The notes under the pieces: generated by a model | Databases searched by the model: none | What the model was told of the DNA's origin: nothing | What the model saw: the letters and a program-made list of their open reading frames with translations, nothing else | From: Bradyrhizobium nanningense | GTDB lineage: Bacteria; Pseudomonadota; Alphaproteobacteria; Rhizobiales; Xanthobacteraceae | Reading direction: 5' to 3' | Length of the DNA stretch: 64,000 nt | Assembly (NCBI RefSeq): GCF_004114535.1 | Contig: NZ_LBJC01000014.1 | Coordinates: forward strand, 248,001-312,000 | Part shown: positions 55,095 to 63,664 of the stretch, piece after piece | Numbering within the stretch: the first letter of the stretch is position 1 | Layout: every line of letters starts with the position of its first letter | Position numbers and translations under genes: made by a program

Positions 55095-56149
55095 GCGATC
55101 CCAAAGCCAGCCGCATGGTCTCGCCCGAGCGCCGCAGCGACGATGTCGGCGACACCGCGCTGCGGCCGCAATCGCTGTCCGATTTCGTCGGCCAGCAGCA
55201 GGCGCGCAAGAACCTCTCCATCTTCATCGAGGCGGCGCGCAAGCGTGGCGAGGCGCTGGATCACGTGCTGTTCGTGGGTCCGCCGGGACTCGGCAAGACC
55301 ACGCTGGCGCAGATCGTGGCGAAAGAGCTCGGCGTCGGCTTTCGCGCCACCTCAGGGCCAGTGATCGCCAAGGCCGGCGATCTCGCCGCGCTGCTGACCA
55401 ATCTCGAAGAGCGCGACGTGCTCTTCATCGACGAGATTCATCGCCTGAGCCCGGCGGTGGAAGAGGTGCTCTATCCCGCGATGGAGGACTTTCAGCTCGA
55501 CCTCATCATCGGCGAGGGCCCGGCGGCGCGCTCGGTGAAGATCGAGCTGTCGAAATTCACGCTCATCGGCGCCACCACGCGCGCCGGCCTGCTCACCAAT
55601 CCCTTGCGCGATCGCTTCGGCATTCCGGTGCGGCTGAATTTCTACACCATCGAGGAATTGGAAAGCATCGTCAGCCGCGGCGCGCGCGTGCTCAATGTCG
55701 GCATGAGCGCGGACGGCGCCAACGAGATCGCGCGCCGCGCCCGCGGCACGCCGCGCATCGCCGGGCGCCTGCTCCGTCGCGTGCGCGACTTCGCCTCGGC
55801 GGCCGATGCGGACAAGATCGATCGCAAGATCGCAGACCACGCGCTGAGCGCGCTCGAGGTCGACGCCGCGGGCCTCGACGCCATGGATCGCCGCTATCTC
55901 ACGACCATCGCGATGAACTATGGCGGCGGCCCGGTCGGCGTCGAGACCATGGCCGCGGCACTGTCCGAGCCGCGCGACGCGATCGAGGACATCATCGAGC
56001 CGTATCTGATCCAGTGCGGCTACCTCCAGCGTACTCCGCGCGGCCGCTTGCTCACCTCGCATGCCTTCCGCCATCTCGGCATCGCCGAGCCGTCGCGCGA
56101 TGCGGCGGCACAGTTCGGCCTGTTCGGGACGGATGAGAGCGACGACTGA
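55091..56149 (+). CDS. ruvB: Holliday junction DNA helicase RuvB
   Basis: A 352-residue AAA+ motor. Walker A is [14 protein letters not shown], Walker B is [10 protein letters not shown], sensor 1 lies in [20 protein letters not shown], and [20 protein letters not shown] is sensor 2. Drives branch migration as RuvA-bound hexamers. GTG start (55091), coupled to ruvA. Confidence 0.98.
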   Translation: MSDPKASRMVSPERRSDDVGDTALRPQSLSDFVGQQQARKNLSIFIEAARKRGEALDHVLFVGPPGLGKTTLAQIVAKELGVGFRATSGPVIAKAGDLAALLTNLEERDVLFIDEIHRLSPAVEEVLYPAMEDFQLDLIIGEGPAARSVKIELSKFTLIGATTRAGLLTNPLRDRFGIPVRLNFYTIEELESIVSRGARVLNVGMSADGANEIARRARGTPRIAGRLLRRVRDFASAADADKIDRKIADHALSALEVDAAGLDAMDRRYLTTIAMNYGGGPVGVETMAAALSEPRDAIEDIIEPYLIQCGYLQRTPRGRLLTSHAFRHLGIAEPSRDAAAQFGLFGTDESDD

Positions 56150-56278
56150 TCTGCGCAAACGCCGCGCGCTCCTTTTGTCATGAATTTCCGGTCATCTCGT
56201 GCAGACGATCTGCACGAGCGCACCCCAATTCCGCTCCAATCGGACCGCATCAAGAGGGCGCATCTCGATCGGGTTTCC

Positions 56279-57199
56279 ATGATCACGCGCCGTCATCTCA
56301 TTCGTTCCATCGGCGGCCTGTCCGCCCTCGGCGTTTCGACCGCTGCCTACGGCGTGGGCGTCGAGCCGGTGCTGCGGCTCCGCGTCACCCGCTATCATCC
56401 GACGCCGCGGCAATGGCCTGCGGATCTTCCGCTGAAGATCGCCGCCATCGCCGACATCCATGCCTGCGATCCCTGGATGTCGCTGGAGCGGATCGAGGGC
56501 ATCGTCGAGCGCACCAATGCGCTGAAGGCCGACCTCGTCGTGCTGCTTGGTGACTATGTCGCCGGTCTTCACCAGGTCACGCGCCTCATTCCGTCGCGCG
56601 AATGGGCGAGGGTGCTGGCCGGCCTCAAGGCGCCGCTCGGCGTCCATGCGGTGATGGGCAATCACGATTATTGGGACGACAAGACCGTGCAGCGCGCGGG
56701 GCACGGGCCAACCATCGCGCATTGGGCGCTGGAGGCAGCCGGCATTCCCGTCTACGAGAACGACGTCGTGCGCCTTTCCAAGGACGGCCGCCCGTTCTGG
56801 CTTGCCGGGCTCGGCGATCAGCTGGCCTACTATCCCGCAAAGCGCTTTGGCCGCGTCCACAGGCTTGGTGCCGACGATCTCGCAGGCACGCTGGCGAAGG
56901 TCACCGACGATGCGCCGGTCATCCTGCTCGCACATGAACCCAACATCGCGCCACTGGTACCTGCGCGCGTCGCGCTGCAATTGTCCGGCCACACCCATGG
57001 CGGCCAGGTTCGCTTGCTCGGCTGGTCGCCGGCCGTCTCGCCGAAACACGGCGTCCGCCTCGCCTATGGTCACTTCCGGCTGAGATGCGACCTCATCGTT
57101 TCCGGCGGCCTCGGTTGCAGCATCATGCCGGTCCGCGTCGGCGTGCCGCCTGAGATCGTCGAGGTGACGCTGGGAAGGTCAGGGCTGGTTGTGTCCTGA
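56279..57199 (+). CDS. exported metallophosphoesterase
   Basis: A 306-residue phosphoesterase (YaeI/PhoD-like branch). The N-terminus ITRRHLIRSIGGLSALG has a twin-arginine type motif and hydrophobic core, suggesting Tat export. Metal-binding blocks are AAIADIHACDPWM, VVLLGDYVAG, VMGNHDYWDD and LSGHTHGGQVRL. Homologues hydrolyse UDP-sugars, lipids or phosphodiesters in the envelope. The ATG at 56279 was preferred since it starts directly before the Tat motif; an upstream frame begins at 56180. Confidence 0.88.
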   Translation: MITRRHLIRSIGGLSALGVSTAAYGVGVEPVLRLRVTRYHPTPRQWPADLPLKIAAIADIHACDPWMSLERIEGIVERTNALKADLVVLLGDYVAGLHQVTRLIPSREWARVLAGLKAPLGVHAVMGNHDYWDDKTVQRAGHGPTIAHWALEAAGIPVYENDVVRLSKDGRPFWLAGLGDQLAYYPAKRFGRVHRLGADDLAGTLAKVTDDAPVILLAHEPNIAPLVPARVALQLSGHTHGGQVRLLGWSPAVSPKHGVRLAYGHFRLRCDLIVSGGLGCSIMPVRVGVPPEIVEVTLGRSGLVVS

Positions 57200-57268
57200 C
57201 AGGCTTGCGCGGTCGGCCGTTTTTGCGCAGAACGGGGTCGGTTACCGACAAGCGAAGAGGCTCGCGAC

Positions 57269-57718
57269 GTGACAGCTCATCTCGACGGCGAGATCCGCGA
57301 CGGCCGGCACCACATGCAGGTCCGCGTCTATTACGAGGACACGGATTTTTCCGGCATCGTCTATCACGCCAATTATCTGCGCTACATGGAGCGTGGACGC
57401 ACCAATCATCTGCGCTTGATGGGCGCCGAGCAGCAGGCGCTGTTCGAGCAGGCCGAGACGGAAGGCACGGGCTTCGCCTTCGTGGTGCGCTCGATGCATC
57501 TGGATTTCCTCAAGCCCGCGCGGATGGACGACGTGCTCGACGTCGTGACCTGGCCGGTCGCGGTGAAGGGCGCCTCGATCATGCTGGCGCAGGAGGTGCG
57601 GCGCGGTGAAGACGTGCTGGTGAAAGCCGAGGTCCGCGTCGCCTTCATCAGCGGCGGCCGCGCCCAGCCGATCCCGAAATCGATCCGCACGCTGATGAAG
57701 GCCGATTTGGTTTCGTGA
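57269..57718 (+). CDS. ybgC: Tol-Pal associated acyl-CoA thioesterase YbgC
   Basis: A 149-residue hotdog-fold thioesterase. VRVYYEDTDFSGIVYHANYL, then RYMERGRTNHL, is the family signature, with the catalytic Asp in EDTDFSG. It hydrolyses acyl-CoA or acyl-ACP and usually lies first in the tol-pal operon. The start is a GTG (57269-57271). Here no tolQ follows; the next gene is a DUF1348 protein. Confidence 0.92.
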   Translation: MTAHLDGEIRDGRHHMQVRVYYEDTDFSGIVYHANYLRYMERGRTNHLRLMGAEQQALFEQAETEGTGFAFVVRSMHLDFLKPARMDDVLDVVTWPVAVKGASIMLAQEVRRGEDVLVKAEVRVAFISGGRAQPIPKSIRTLMKADLVS

Positions 57719-57796
57719 TCGCCCGATTTGTGATGGCCTATCGACTCCGTCAAACGGGGCGATAGATTGCGGCCTCAATCAACCGATGAGGCCACC

Positions 57797-58264
57797 ATGT
57801 CGCGCCCGCCGCTTCCGCCCTTCACCCGTGAGACCGCAGCGCAAAAGGCGCGCATGGCAGAGGACGCCTGGAATTCACGCGACCCGGTGCGCGTCTCGCT
57901 CGCCTACACCGAGGACAGCCGCTGGCGCAATCGCTCCGAGGTGTTTCAGGGCCGCGAAGCGATCGTCGCCTTCCTCACCCGCAAATGGGAGAAGGAGCAG
58001 GACTATCGCCTGATCAAGGACCTCTGGGCCTTCGACGAGAACCGCATTGCGGTGCGTTTCCAGTACGAGTGGCACGATGGAAACGGCCAGTGGTATCGCT
58101 CCTACGGCAACGAGCAGTGGGAGTTCGACGAGCACGGCCTGATGAAACGGCGCGAGGCGTCGATCAACGACATCGCGATTGCGGAAAAGGATCGCCGGTT
58201 TCACTGGCCGGCGCCGGGGCCACGGCCGGCCGATGTCGCGGGACTGGGAAGCGATCCGTTTTGA
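57797..58264 (+). CDS. DUF1348 (NTF2-like) family protein
   Basis: A 155-residue protein from the ATG at 57797. It has [57 protein letters not shown] and [16 protein letters not shown], the conserved blocks of DUF1348 in the NTF2-like superfamily. These cone-shaped folds bind small ligands or act as isomerases; no activity is proven for this group. Located 78 bp after ybgC. Confidence 0.88.
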   Translation: MSRPPLPPFTRETAAQKARMAEDAWNSRDPVRVSLAYTEDSRWRNRSEVFQGREAIVAFLTRKWEKEQDYRLIKDLWAFDENRIAVRFQYEWHDGNGQWYRSYGNEQWEFDEHGLMKRREASINDIAIAEKDRRFHWPAPGPRPADVAGLGSDPF

Positions 58265-58269
58265 AGAAC

Positions 58270-58388
58270 TCTCACTCCTCATGGTGAGGAGCCGCGAAGC
58301 GGCGTCTCGAACCATGCAGGCCCCGCTGCCGCAGTGGGGCCTCGATCCTTCGAGACGCGCGCGAAGAGCGCGCTCCTCAGGATGAGGG
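58270..58388. repeat. palindromic repeat CTCACTCCTCATGGTGAGG
   Basis: The left arm has CTCATGGTGAGGAGCCGCGAAGCGGC then GTCTCGAA; the right arm has TTCGAGACGCGCGCGAAGAGCG then CTCCTCAGGATGAG. GGCCCCGCTGCCGCAGTGGGGCC forms the tip. Same family as 22339-22466. It contains the stop codon of the convergent amidotransferase gene (58377-58379). Confidence 0.87.
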
Positions 58389-59096
58389 GATGGATTTGCG
58401 TGCCAGAAACCGCGTAATTGCCCCACCGAGCTTCGCGTTGTCCATCGGTTCCGCCAGCGATGCTCGCGCTGTTGCGACGACATCGTCCGGCGCCTTGCCG
58501 TCGCGCAGCTCGCAGCATATTTGCGCGAACTCGACGTCGAACTCCGGATGCGGCTGCACGGTCAGCGTCGTGCCGTTAGCGTAGAGCAGACCGGCATGCG
58601 GGGCGAACTCCGACGACAGGATCGTCAGCGCATCGTTCGGGGGTTCAATCACCTGGTCCTGATGCGAGGCGGCGATCGCAATGGCTTCGCCGTCGACGAC
58701 GCCGTTCTCCGGCAGCACTTGATAGACGTGCCGGCCGATGCCCCAGCCCTTCTCCGACTTGCGCACGGTGCCGCCGAGCGCCTGGGCGATCAGCTGATGA
58801 CCGAAGCAGACGCCGACCATCGGTGTCTTGCTGGCGTAGGCGGCCCGCACGAAATCTTCCAGCGGCGCGATCCAGTCGAGGCCGTCATAGACTCCGGCAG
58901 CGGCGCCGGTGATCAGGACGGCCTCAAGCTTGCTCGGATCGGGAAGCGTATCGCCATTCGGGATGCTGATGACCTCGATTGTGGCGGCCGGGTCCTCGGT
59001 GCGGACCATGCGGGCGAACATATCGGGAAAGGAACCGTGGCGCCCGCGGTATTTTTCCGGGACCTCTCCGGTCTCGATGATGGTGATGCGTGCCAT
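58377..59096 (-). CDS. class I glutamine amidotransferase-like protein
   Basis: A 239-residue stand-alone GATase. The nucleophile elbow is VGVCFGHQLIAQALGG with Cys97, and QPHPEFD supplies His183 and Glu185. It resembles GMP-synthase-like amidotransferase domains of peptide or gamma-glutamyl metabolism. The partner synthetase is not adjacent. GGGAGGCAC precedes the ATG. The stop codon lies within a palindromic repeat. It may be cotranscribed with the upstream LysR-type gene, 29 bp away. Confidence 0.9.
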   Translation of the reverse strand: MARITIIETGEVPEKYRGRHGSFPDMFARMVRTEDPAATIEVISIPNGDTLPDPSKLEAVLITGAAAGVYDGLDWIAPLEDFVRAAYASKTPMVGVCFGHQLIAQALGGTVRKSEKGWGIGRHVYQVLPENGVVDGEAIAIAASHQDQVIEPPNDALTILSSEFAPHAGLLYANGTTLTVQPHPEFDVEFAQICCELRDGKAPDDVVATARASLAEPMDNAKLGGAITRFLARKSIPSS

Positions 59097-59125
59097 GTGC
59101 CTCCCAAAGTCAAAGGTTGCGAAGC

Positions 59126-60052
59126 TCAGTCGCTTTCTGCCCCATGTTGCTGGTGTGGCGCTGTGCGCGCCAGCAGCGTGCTCTCCTTGCGGACCTCGTT
59201 AAGAAAAGCCTTGGCGAGGCGCGACAGCGGCTCGGCTTCCGACCATAGCATATAGGCGACCGCGTGCGTCGTCGGCGCGAACGGCCGCACCACGAGGCCG
59301 CTGCCGCCGTTCTGCCGCGGCGAGAACGGGTCGACCACCGCGGCGCCGACGCCGGCGGCAGCCAGCACGCAGGCCGTGTTGCAATAGCGCACCTCGACGG
59401 TCGGCTGGAACGGCGCACCGGCCCGGGCAAAGCTATCGCGCACGGCTTCGCCGAGCCGTGTGCCGCGCTCCAGCCCGATGAAGGGCAGGCCGGAAAGGTC
59501 GGAAGCGGAGATCACCGGCCTATCAACGAGGGGATGCTGCTGCGGCAGCACGCAGACCATCTCACCCGTGTGTACCACCTCATGCGCGATGCCGGGATGA
59601 CGCGTCAGGCCGAGCGCGAAGCCGAGCTCGGCGACGCGGCTGAGCACGCCCTCGATGATGCCCTCATAGCGGCGCACGTCGAAGAACACGCGGGTCCCCG
59701 GGCGGCGGCGCAGGAAGCCTGACAGCGCGGACGGAATGATGCTGTAGGCGAGCGGCGGCGTCGCCACGATGGCAAGATGGCCGGAGCGGTTCTCGCGCAG
59801 ATCGCGCACACGGTTCTCCAGCTTGGCGTGCAGCGCGAAGATGGCTTCGCTCTCCTTGTAGAGCGCCATCGCTTCCGCGGTCGGAAACAGCCGGTTGTTG
59901 ACCCGCTCGAACAATGCAAAGCCCGCCTGCGCCTCCATCGTCTTCAGCGCATTGCTGACCGCGGGCTGCGACAGTGCCAGCTCGTCCGCTGCCGCCACCG
60001 TGGTGCGGTGGCGGATGACGGCACGCAGGATCTCGAGCTGACGCAGGTTCAT
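59126..60052 (-). CDS. LysR family transcriptional regulator
   Basis: A 308-residue LTTR from the ATG at 60050-60052. The N-terminal helix-turn-helix contains TTVAAADELALSQPAVSNAL followed by KTMEAQAGFALFERVNNRLF. The C-terminal effector domain (about 90-295) is typical. A longer frame to 60358 overlaps the divergent hydrolase gene and is not supported. Being divergent from the carbamoylase-transporter genes, it probably controls them, a usual LTTR arrangement. Confidence 0.93.
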   Translation of the reverse strand: MNLRQLEILRAVIRHRTTVAAADELALSQPAVSNALKTMEAQAGFALFERVNNRLFPTAEAMALYKESEAIFALHAKLENRVRDLRENRSGHLAIVATPPLAYSIIPSALSGFLRRRPGTRVFFDVRRYEGIIEGVLSRVAELGFALGLTRHPGIAHEVVHTGEMVCVLPQQHPLVDRPVISASDLSGLPFIGLERGTRLGEAVRDSFARAGAPFQPTVEVRYCNTACVLAAAGVGAAVVDPFSPRQNGGSGLVVRPFAPTTHAVAYMLWSEAEPLSRLAKAFLNEVRKESTLLARTAPHQQHGAESD

Positions 60053-60203
60053 ATCACTGCCGGTTATACTCAGGGCCAAAACATCATAGCAGAACGAATT
60101 GATTTTGCAGCCCCGCTCGCCCGTAATGGCAGCGGATTTGCGCGTCGCATCAATGGGTTCGTTCGCCCATTGAGGCAGCACTGCGCACAGATTGGAGGCA
60201 ATC

Positions 60204-61160
60204 TTGGTTCGCGTCCTTCGCGCCGCCGCTGCCCAGATGGGGCCGACGCAAAAAGCCGATACGCGCGAGCATACGTTGTGGCGGATGCTGGCATTGCTGG
60301 AGGAGGCGGCCGGCCGCGGCGCCAGCCTCGTGGTGTTTCCCGAGCTTGCCTTCACCACCTTCTTTCCGCGCTGGCTGCTGGAGGGCGAAGCGCTCGACCG
60401 TTATTTCGAGCGCGGCATGCCGAACCCGGCGGTGGCCAAGCTGTTCGATCGCGCGCGAGCGCTGCGCGTCGGCTTCTATGTCGGCTATGCCGAGCTGACG
60501 CCGGAGCGCCGGCGCTACAATTGCTCCATCCTGGTCGATCGCGACGGCGAGATTTTGGGCCGCTATCGCAAGGTGCATCTGCCGGGTTCGGTCGAGCCTC
60601 GCGAGGGCGCACGCTATCAGCAGCTCGAGAAGCGCTATTTTGAATATGGCGACCTCGGCTTTCCCGCTTTCCGCGCGGGATCGGCCTGGGCTCATGCCAT
60701 CATGGGCATGATGATCTGCAACGATCGGCGCTGGCCGGAATCCTGGCGCGTGCTCGGTCTGCAAGGCGTCGAGCTCGTCTGCATCGGCTACAATTCGGCC
60801 GCCTACGATCCCAACGGCGGCACGACCGAAGACGGCGCCTTGCGTACCTTCCACTCGACCTTGGTGACGCAGGCCAATGCCTACATGAACGCGACCTGGG
60901 CGATCTCGGTGGCGAAGGCGGGTGAGGAGGACGGCTCCGGGTTGATCGGCGGCTCCTGCATCGTCGATCCAAATGGCCGCATCGTCGCGCAGGCGCAGAC
61001 GCTCGCCGATGAGGTAATCGTTGCCGACATCGATCTCGATCTGTGCCGCCAGGGCAAGGACAAGATGTTCAATTTCGCCGCCCATCGGCGGCCCGAGCAA
61101 TACAGGGTGATCACCGAACGCGCCGGCGTCATCGAGCCGGCCGTTCTCGACGCGGACTGA
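60204..61160 (+). CDS. N-carbamoyl-D-amino acid hydrolase
   Basis: A 318-residue nitrilase-superfamily enzyme. The Glu-Lys-Cys triad reads E47 in VVFPELAFTTFFPRW, K123 in YRKVHLPG and C172 in ICNDRRWPESWRV, almost the same spacing as Agrobacterium D-carbamoylase (E46/K126/C171). LEKRYFEYGDLGFPAF is also shared. It releases D-amino acids, ammonia and CO2 from N-carbamoyl-D-amino acids, the second step of hydantoin use. The TTG at 60204 has GGAGG five bases before it; an upstream TTG at 60192 is less well placed. Confidence 0.9.
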   Translation: MVRVLRAAAAQMGPTQKADTREHTLWRMLALLEEAAGRGASLVVFPELAFTTFFPRWLLEGEALDRYFERGMPNPAVAKLFDRARALRVGFYVGYAELTPERRRYNCSILVDRDGEILGRYRKVHLPGSVEPREGARYQQLEKRYFEYGDLGFPAFRAGSAWAHAIMGMMICNDRRWPESWRVLGLQGVELVCIGYNSAAYDPNGGTTEDGALRTFHSTLVTQANAYMNATWAISVAKAGEEDGSGLIGGSCIVDPNGRIVAQAQTLADEVIVADIDLDLCRQGKDKMFNFAAHRRPEQYRVITERAGVIEPAVLDAD

Positions 61161-61209
61161 CCAAATGGCACGGCAATAGGACCGGCCAACCGTTGGCAAA
61201 GGAGCTGAC

Positions 61210-62037
61210 ATGACACGCCTCTCGCATTTCCTTGGGCTGGCAGCCCTGGCCGCCGTGACGTCGGCGCAGGCGGCCGAGCTTCCGGCGGAAATCAGGCAGG
61301 CGGGCACGTTGAAGCTCACGGTCAACTCCACCTACGCGCCGATGGAATATCGCGATCCCGCGACGGGCGAGCTGGTCGGGCTCGACATCGATCTTGCGAG
61401 CGAGCTCGCCAAGCGGCTCGGCAGCCTGAAGATCGTCTGGAGCGAGACGCCGTTCGCCGAGCTGATCCCCTCGCTCCAGACCAAGCGTGCCGATTTCATC
61501 ATCTCCGGCATTTCCGACCGCGCCTCGCGGCGCGAGACCGCCGATTTCGTCGACTATCTTGCGACCGGCCCGCAGTTCTTCGTGATGGCGGACAATGCGG
61601 CCAAGGACGCGACCGATCTCTGCGGCAGGAAGGTCGGCACCACCCGCAGCACCAGCTTTCCGGTTGAGATCGAGAAGTGGAGCAAGCAGAATTGCGAGCC
61701 GACCGGCAAACCGGCGATCCAGTACGTGCCCGGTGAGAACTCGATCGACGTCCGCAACCAGCTCAAGCAGGGGCGCATCGATGCCGCCGTGCAGGGCAGC
61801 GAGACGCTGCCATATGCCCAGACGCAGGAGCCCGGCAAATACCGCGTCGTCGGCGAGCCCTTCGCCAAAGGTTATCAAGGCATCATGTTCCGCAAGGACG
61901 ATGCAGCCTTGCGCGAGGCGGTCACGGAAAAACTCGCGGCGATGATCGCTGACGGCTCCTACGAGGCGATTCTCGACAAATGGGGGCTGGGCGCCAACGC
62001 TATCGCAAAACCCATGCTGAACGCGGCGCCGCAATGA
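61210..62037 (+). CDS. amino acid ABC transporter substrate-binding protein
   Basis: A 275-residue periplasmic binding protein with a signal peptide (1-20, VTSAQAAELP). NSTYAPMEYRDPATGELVGLDIDLASELAKRL is the opening of the polar amino acid family (split here by eye, not continuous in function), with GTTRSTSFPVEIEKW and ENSIDVRNQLKQGRIDAAVQ later. AAGGAGC before the ATG. Overlaps the permease gene by four bases, so they are coupled. Likely ligand is an amino acid or carbamoyl amino acid, given its neighbour. Confidence 0.92.
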   Translation: MTRLSHFLGLAALAAVTSAQAAELPAEIRQAGTLKLTVNSTYAPMEYRDPATGELVGLDIDLASELAKRLGSLKIVWSETPFAELIPSLQTKRADFIISGISDRASRRETADFVDYLATGPQFFVMADNAAKDATDLCGRKVGTTRSTSFPVEIEKWSKQNCEPTGKPAIQYVPGENSIDVRNQLKQGRIDAAVQGSETLPYAQTQEPGKYRVVGEPFAKGYQGIMFRKDDAALREAVTEKLAAMIADGSYEAILDKWGLGANAIAKPMLNAAPQ

Positions 62038-62891
62038 AGCCGGCGCCGGCACTCGCGGAGGGGTTTCCCGATCTGTCGGGGATGCGGATCGCGCGCGAGC
62101 CGCACTGGTTTCGCTGGCTCAGCGCGGCCCTGATCGTGCTCGTGCTGGCCGCGATCGTGCGCGCCTTCGCGGGCGGCCAGATCGAATGGTCCTATGTCAG
62201 CCGTTTCCTGACCGCAAAGGTCATCCTCGAAGGCATCGTCAACACCATGGTGATGGCGGTGCTGGCAATGGCGCTCGGGATCTTCCTCGGCATCGTCGTG
62301 GCGATCATGCGGCTGTCGCCCAATCCGGTGCTGAAGACGGTCGCGGCCGGTTACACCTGGCTGTTCCGCGGCACCCCGCTGATCCTGCAATTGCTGCTGT
62401 GGTTCAATCTCGCGCTGGTGTTTCCGACCATCGGCATTCCCGGGCTGTGGAGTGCGCGCGCCGTCGACGTCATGACGCCGTTCCTCGCCGCGCTGCTCGG
62501 GCTCGGCATCAACCAGGGCGCCTACACCTCCGAGGTGATGCGCGCCGGCATGCTGTCGGTCGATATCGGGCAATATGAAGCGGCGCAGGCGATCGGCATG
62601 GGGCGGCTGCGCGCGCTGCGGCGGATCGTGCTGCCGCAGGCGATGCGGGTGGTGATTCCGCCGCTCGGCAACGAGTTCATCGGCATGGTGAAGGCCACCT
62701 CGCTCGCCAGCGTCATTCAATATCCCGAGCTGCTGCACAACGCCGAAAACATCTATTACGCCAATTCCCGCGTCATCGAGCTCTTGATCGTCGCCGGGCT
62801 CTGGTACCTGCTCGTGGTCTCGATCCTGACCCCGCTCCAGATGCTGCTCGAACGCCGCTTTGCCCGCGGCACATTGCGGCTGGCGCGATGA
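62034..62891 (+). CDS. amino acid ABC transporter permease
   Basis: A 285-residue HisMQ-type permease from the ATG at 62034, which overlaps the binding-protein stop. TVAAGYTWLFRGTPLILQLL and GINQGAYTSEVMRAGMLSVD are the polar amino acid permease motifs; EAAQAIGMGRLRALRRIVLP is the EAA loop that contacts the ATPase. About five membrane helices. Overlaps the ATPase gene by four bases. Confidence 0.94.
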   Translation: MKPAPALAEGFPDLSGMRIAREPHWFRWLSAALIVLVLAAIVRAFAGGQIEWSYVSRFLTAKVILEGIVNTMVMAVLAMALGIFLGIVVAIMRLSPNPVLKTVAAGYTWLFRGTPLILQLLLWFNLALVFPTIGIPGLWSARAVDVMTPFLAALLGLGINQGAYTSEVMRAGMLSVDIGQYEAAQAIGMGRLRALRRIVLPQAMRVVIPPLGNEFIGMVKATSLASVIQYPELLHNAENIYYANSRVIELLIVAGLWYLLVVSILTPLQMLLERRFARGTLRLAR

Positions 62892-63650
62892 CAAAGCCCC
62901 TGGTCGCGATCCGCTCCGTAGCCAAGAATTTTGGAGAGTTCCAGGCTCTCAGAAGCGTCTCGCTCGACGTCTGGCCCGGCGAGGTGATGTGCCATCGGCG
63001 CCTCCGGCTCCGGCAAGACCACGCTGCTCCGCTGCATCAACCAGCTCGCCACGATCGATGCCGGCGGCATCTGGCTCGATGGCGAGCTGCTCGGGGTGCG
63101 CGAGCAGGGCGGGAAGCTCCATCGCCTCAGCGAGCGCGAGATCGGGCGGCAGCGGCTCAAGACCGGCATGGTGTTCCAGCGCTTCAATCTGTTCCCGCAC
63201 AAGACCGCGCTGGAGAACATCATCGAAGGTCCGGTCCAGGTTCAGGGACGCAAGGTCGAGGAAGTGCGCGCCGAAGCACTCGAGTTGCTCCGCCGCGTTG
63301 GATTGTCCGCGAAGGCGGACTGGTATCCGGCCCAGCTCTCCGGCGGCCAGCAGCAGCGCGTCGCGATCGCGCGAGCGCTCGCCATGAAGCCGATGCTGAT
63401 GCTGTTCGACGAGCCGACCAGCGCGCTCGATCCCGAACTCGTCGGCGAGGTGCTCGCCGTCATGAAGGAATTGGCGAAGAGCGGCATGACCATGATGGTG
63501 GTGACGCACGAGCTCGGCTTTGCGCGCGAGGTCGCGGACCGCGTCGTCTACATGGACCAGGGCGCGATCGTGGAGCAGGGGCGCGCCTGCGACGTGTTGG
63601 GCGCGCCGCGCGAGGCGCGAACCAAGGCATTTCTTGCGGCTGTGATCTGA
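62888..63650 (+). pseudogene. amino acid ABC transporter ATPase, frameshifted before Walker A
   Basis: The ATG at 62888 starts TKPLVAIRSVAKNFGEFQAL, then [13 protein letters not shown], normal for the family. At about 62990-62994 the expected [11 protein letters not shown] continues only in a different frame: [14 protein letters not shown] begins at 62994. Loss of two bases (or gain of one) accounts for the shift. Downstream, everything needed is present in the second frame: Q-loop [11 protein letters not shown], signature [14 protein letters not shown], Walker [13 protein letters not shown] and a VVTHELGF switch, to the stop at 63648-63650. A functional ATPase is not made without repair or frameshifting; a sequencing error is also possible. 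Confidence 0.88.
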
Positions 63651-63664
63651 ATGGGGGCGTGTTG

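Noticed and set aside
62888..63650. Programmed frameshifting in the ABC ATPase gene
   Set aside because: No slippery heptamer or downstream pseudoknot was seen at 62985-62995; a plain indel or sequencing error is simpler.
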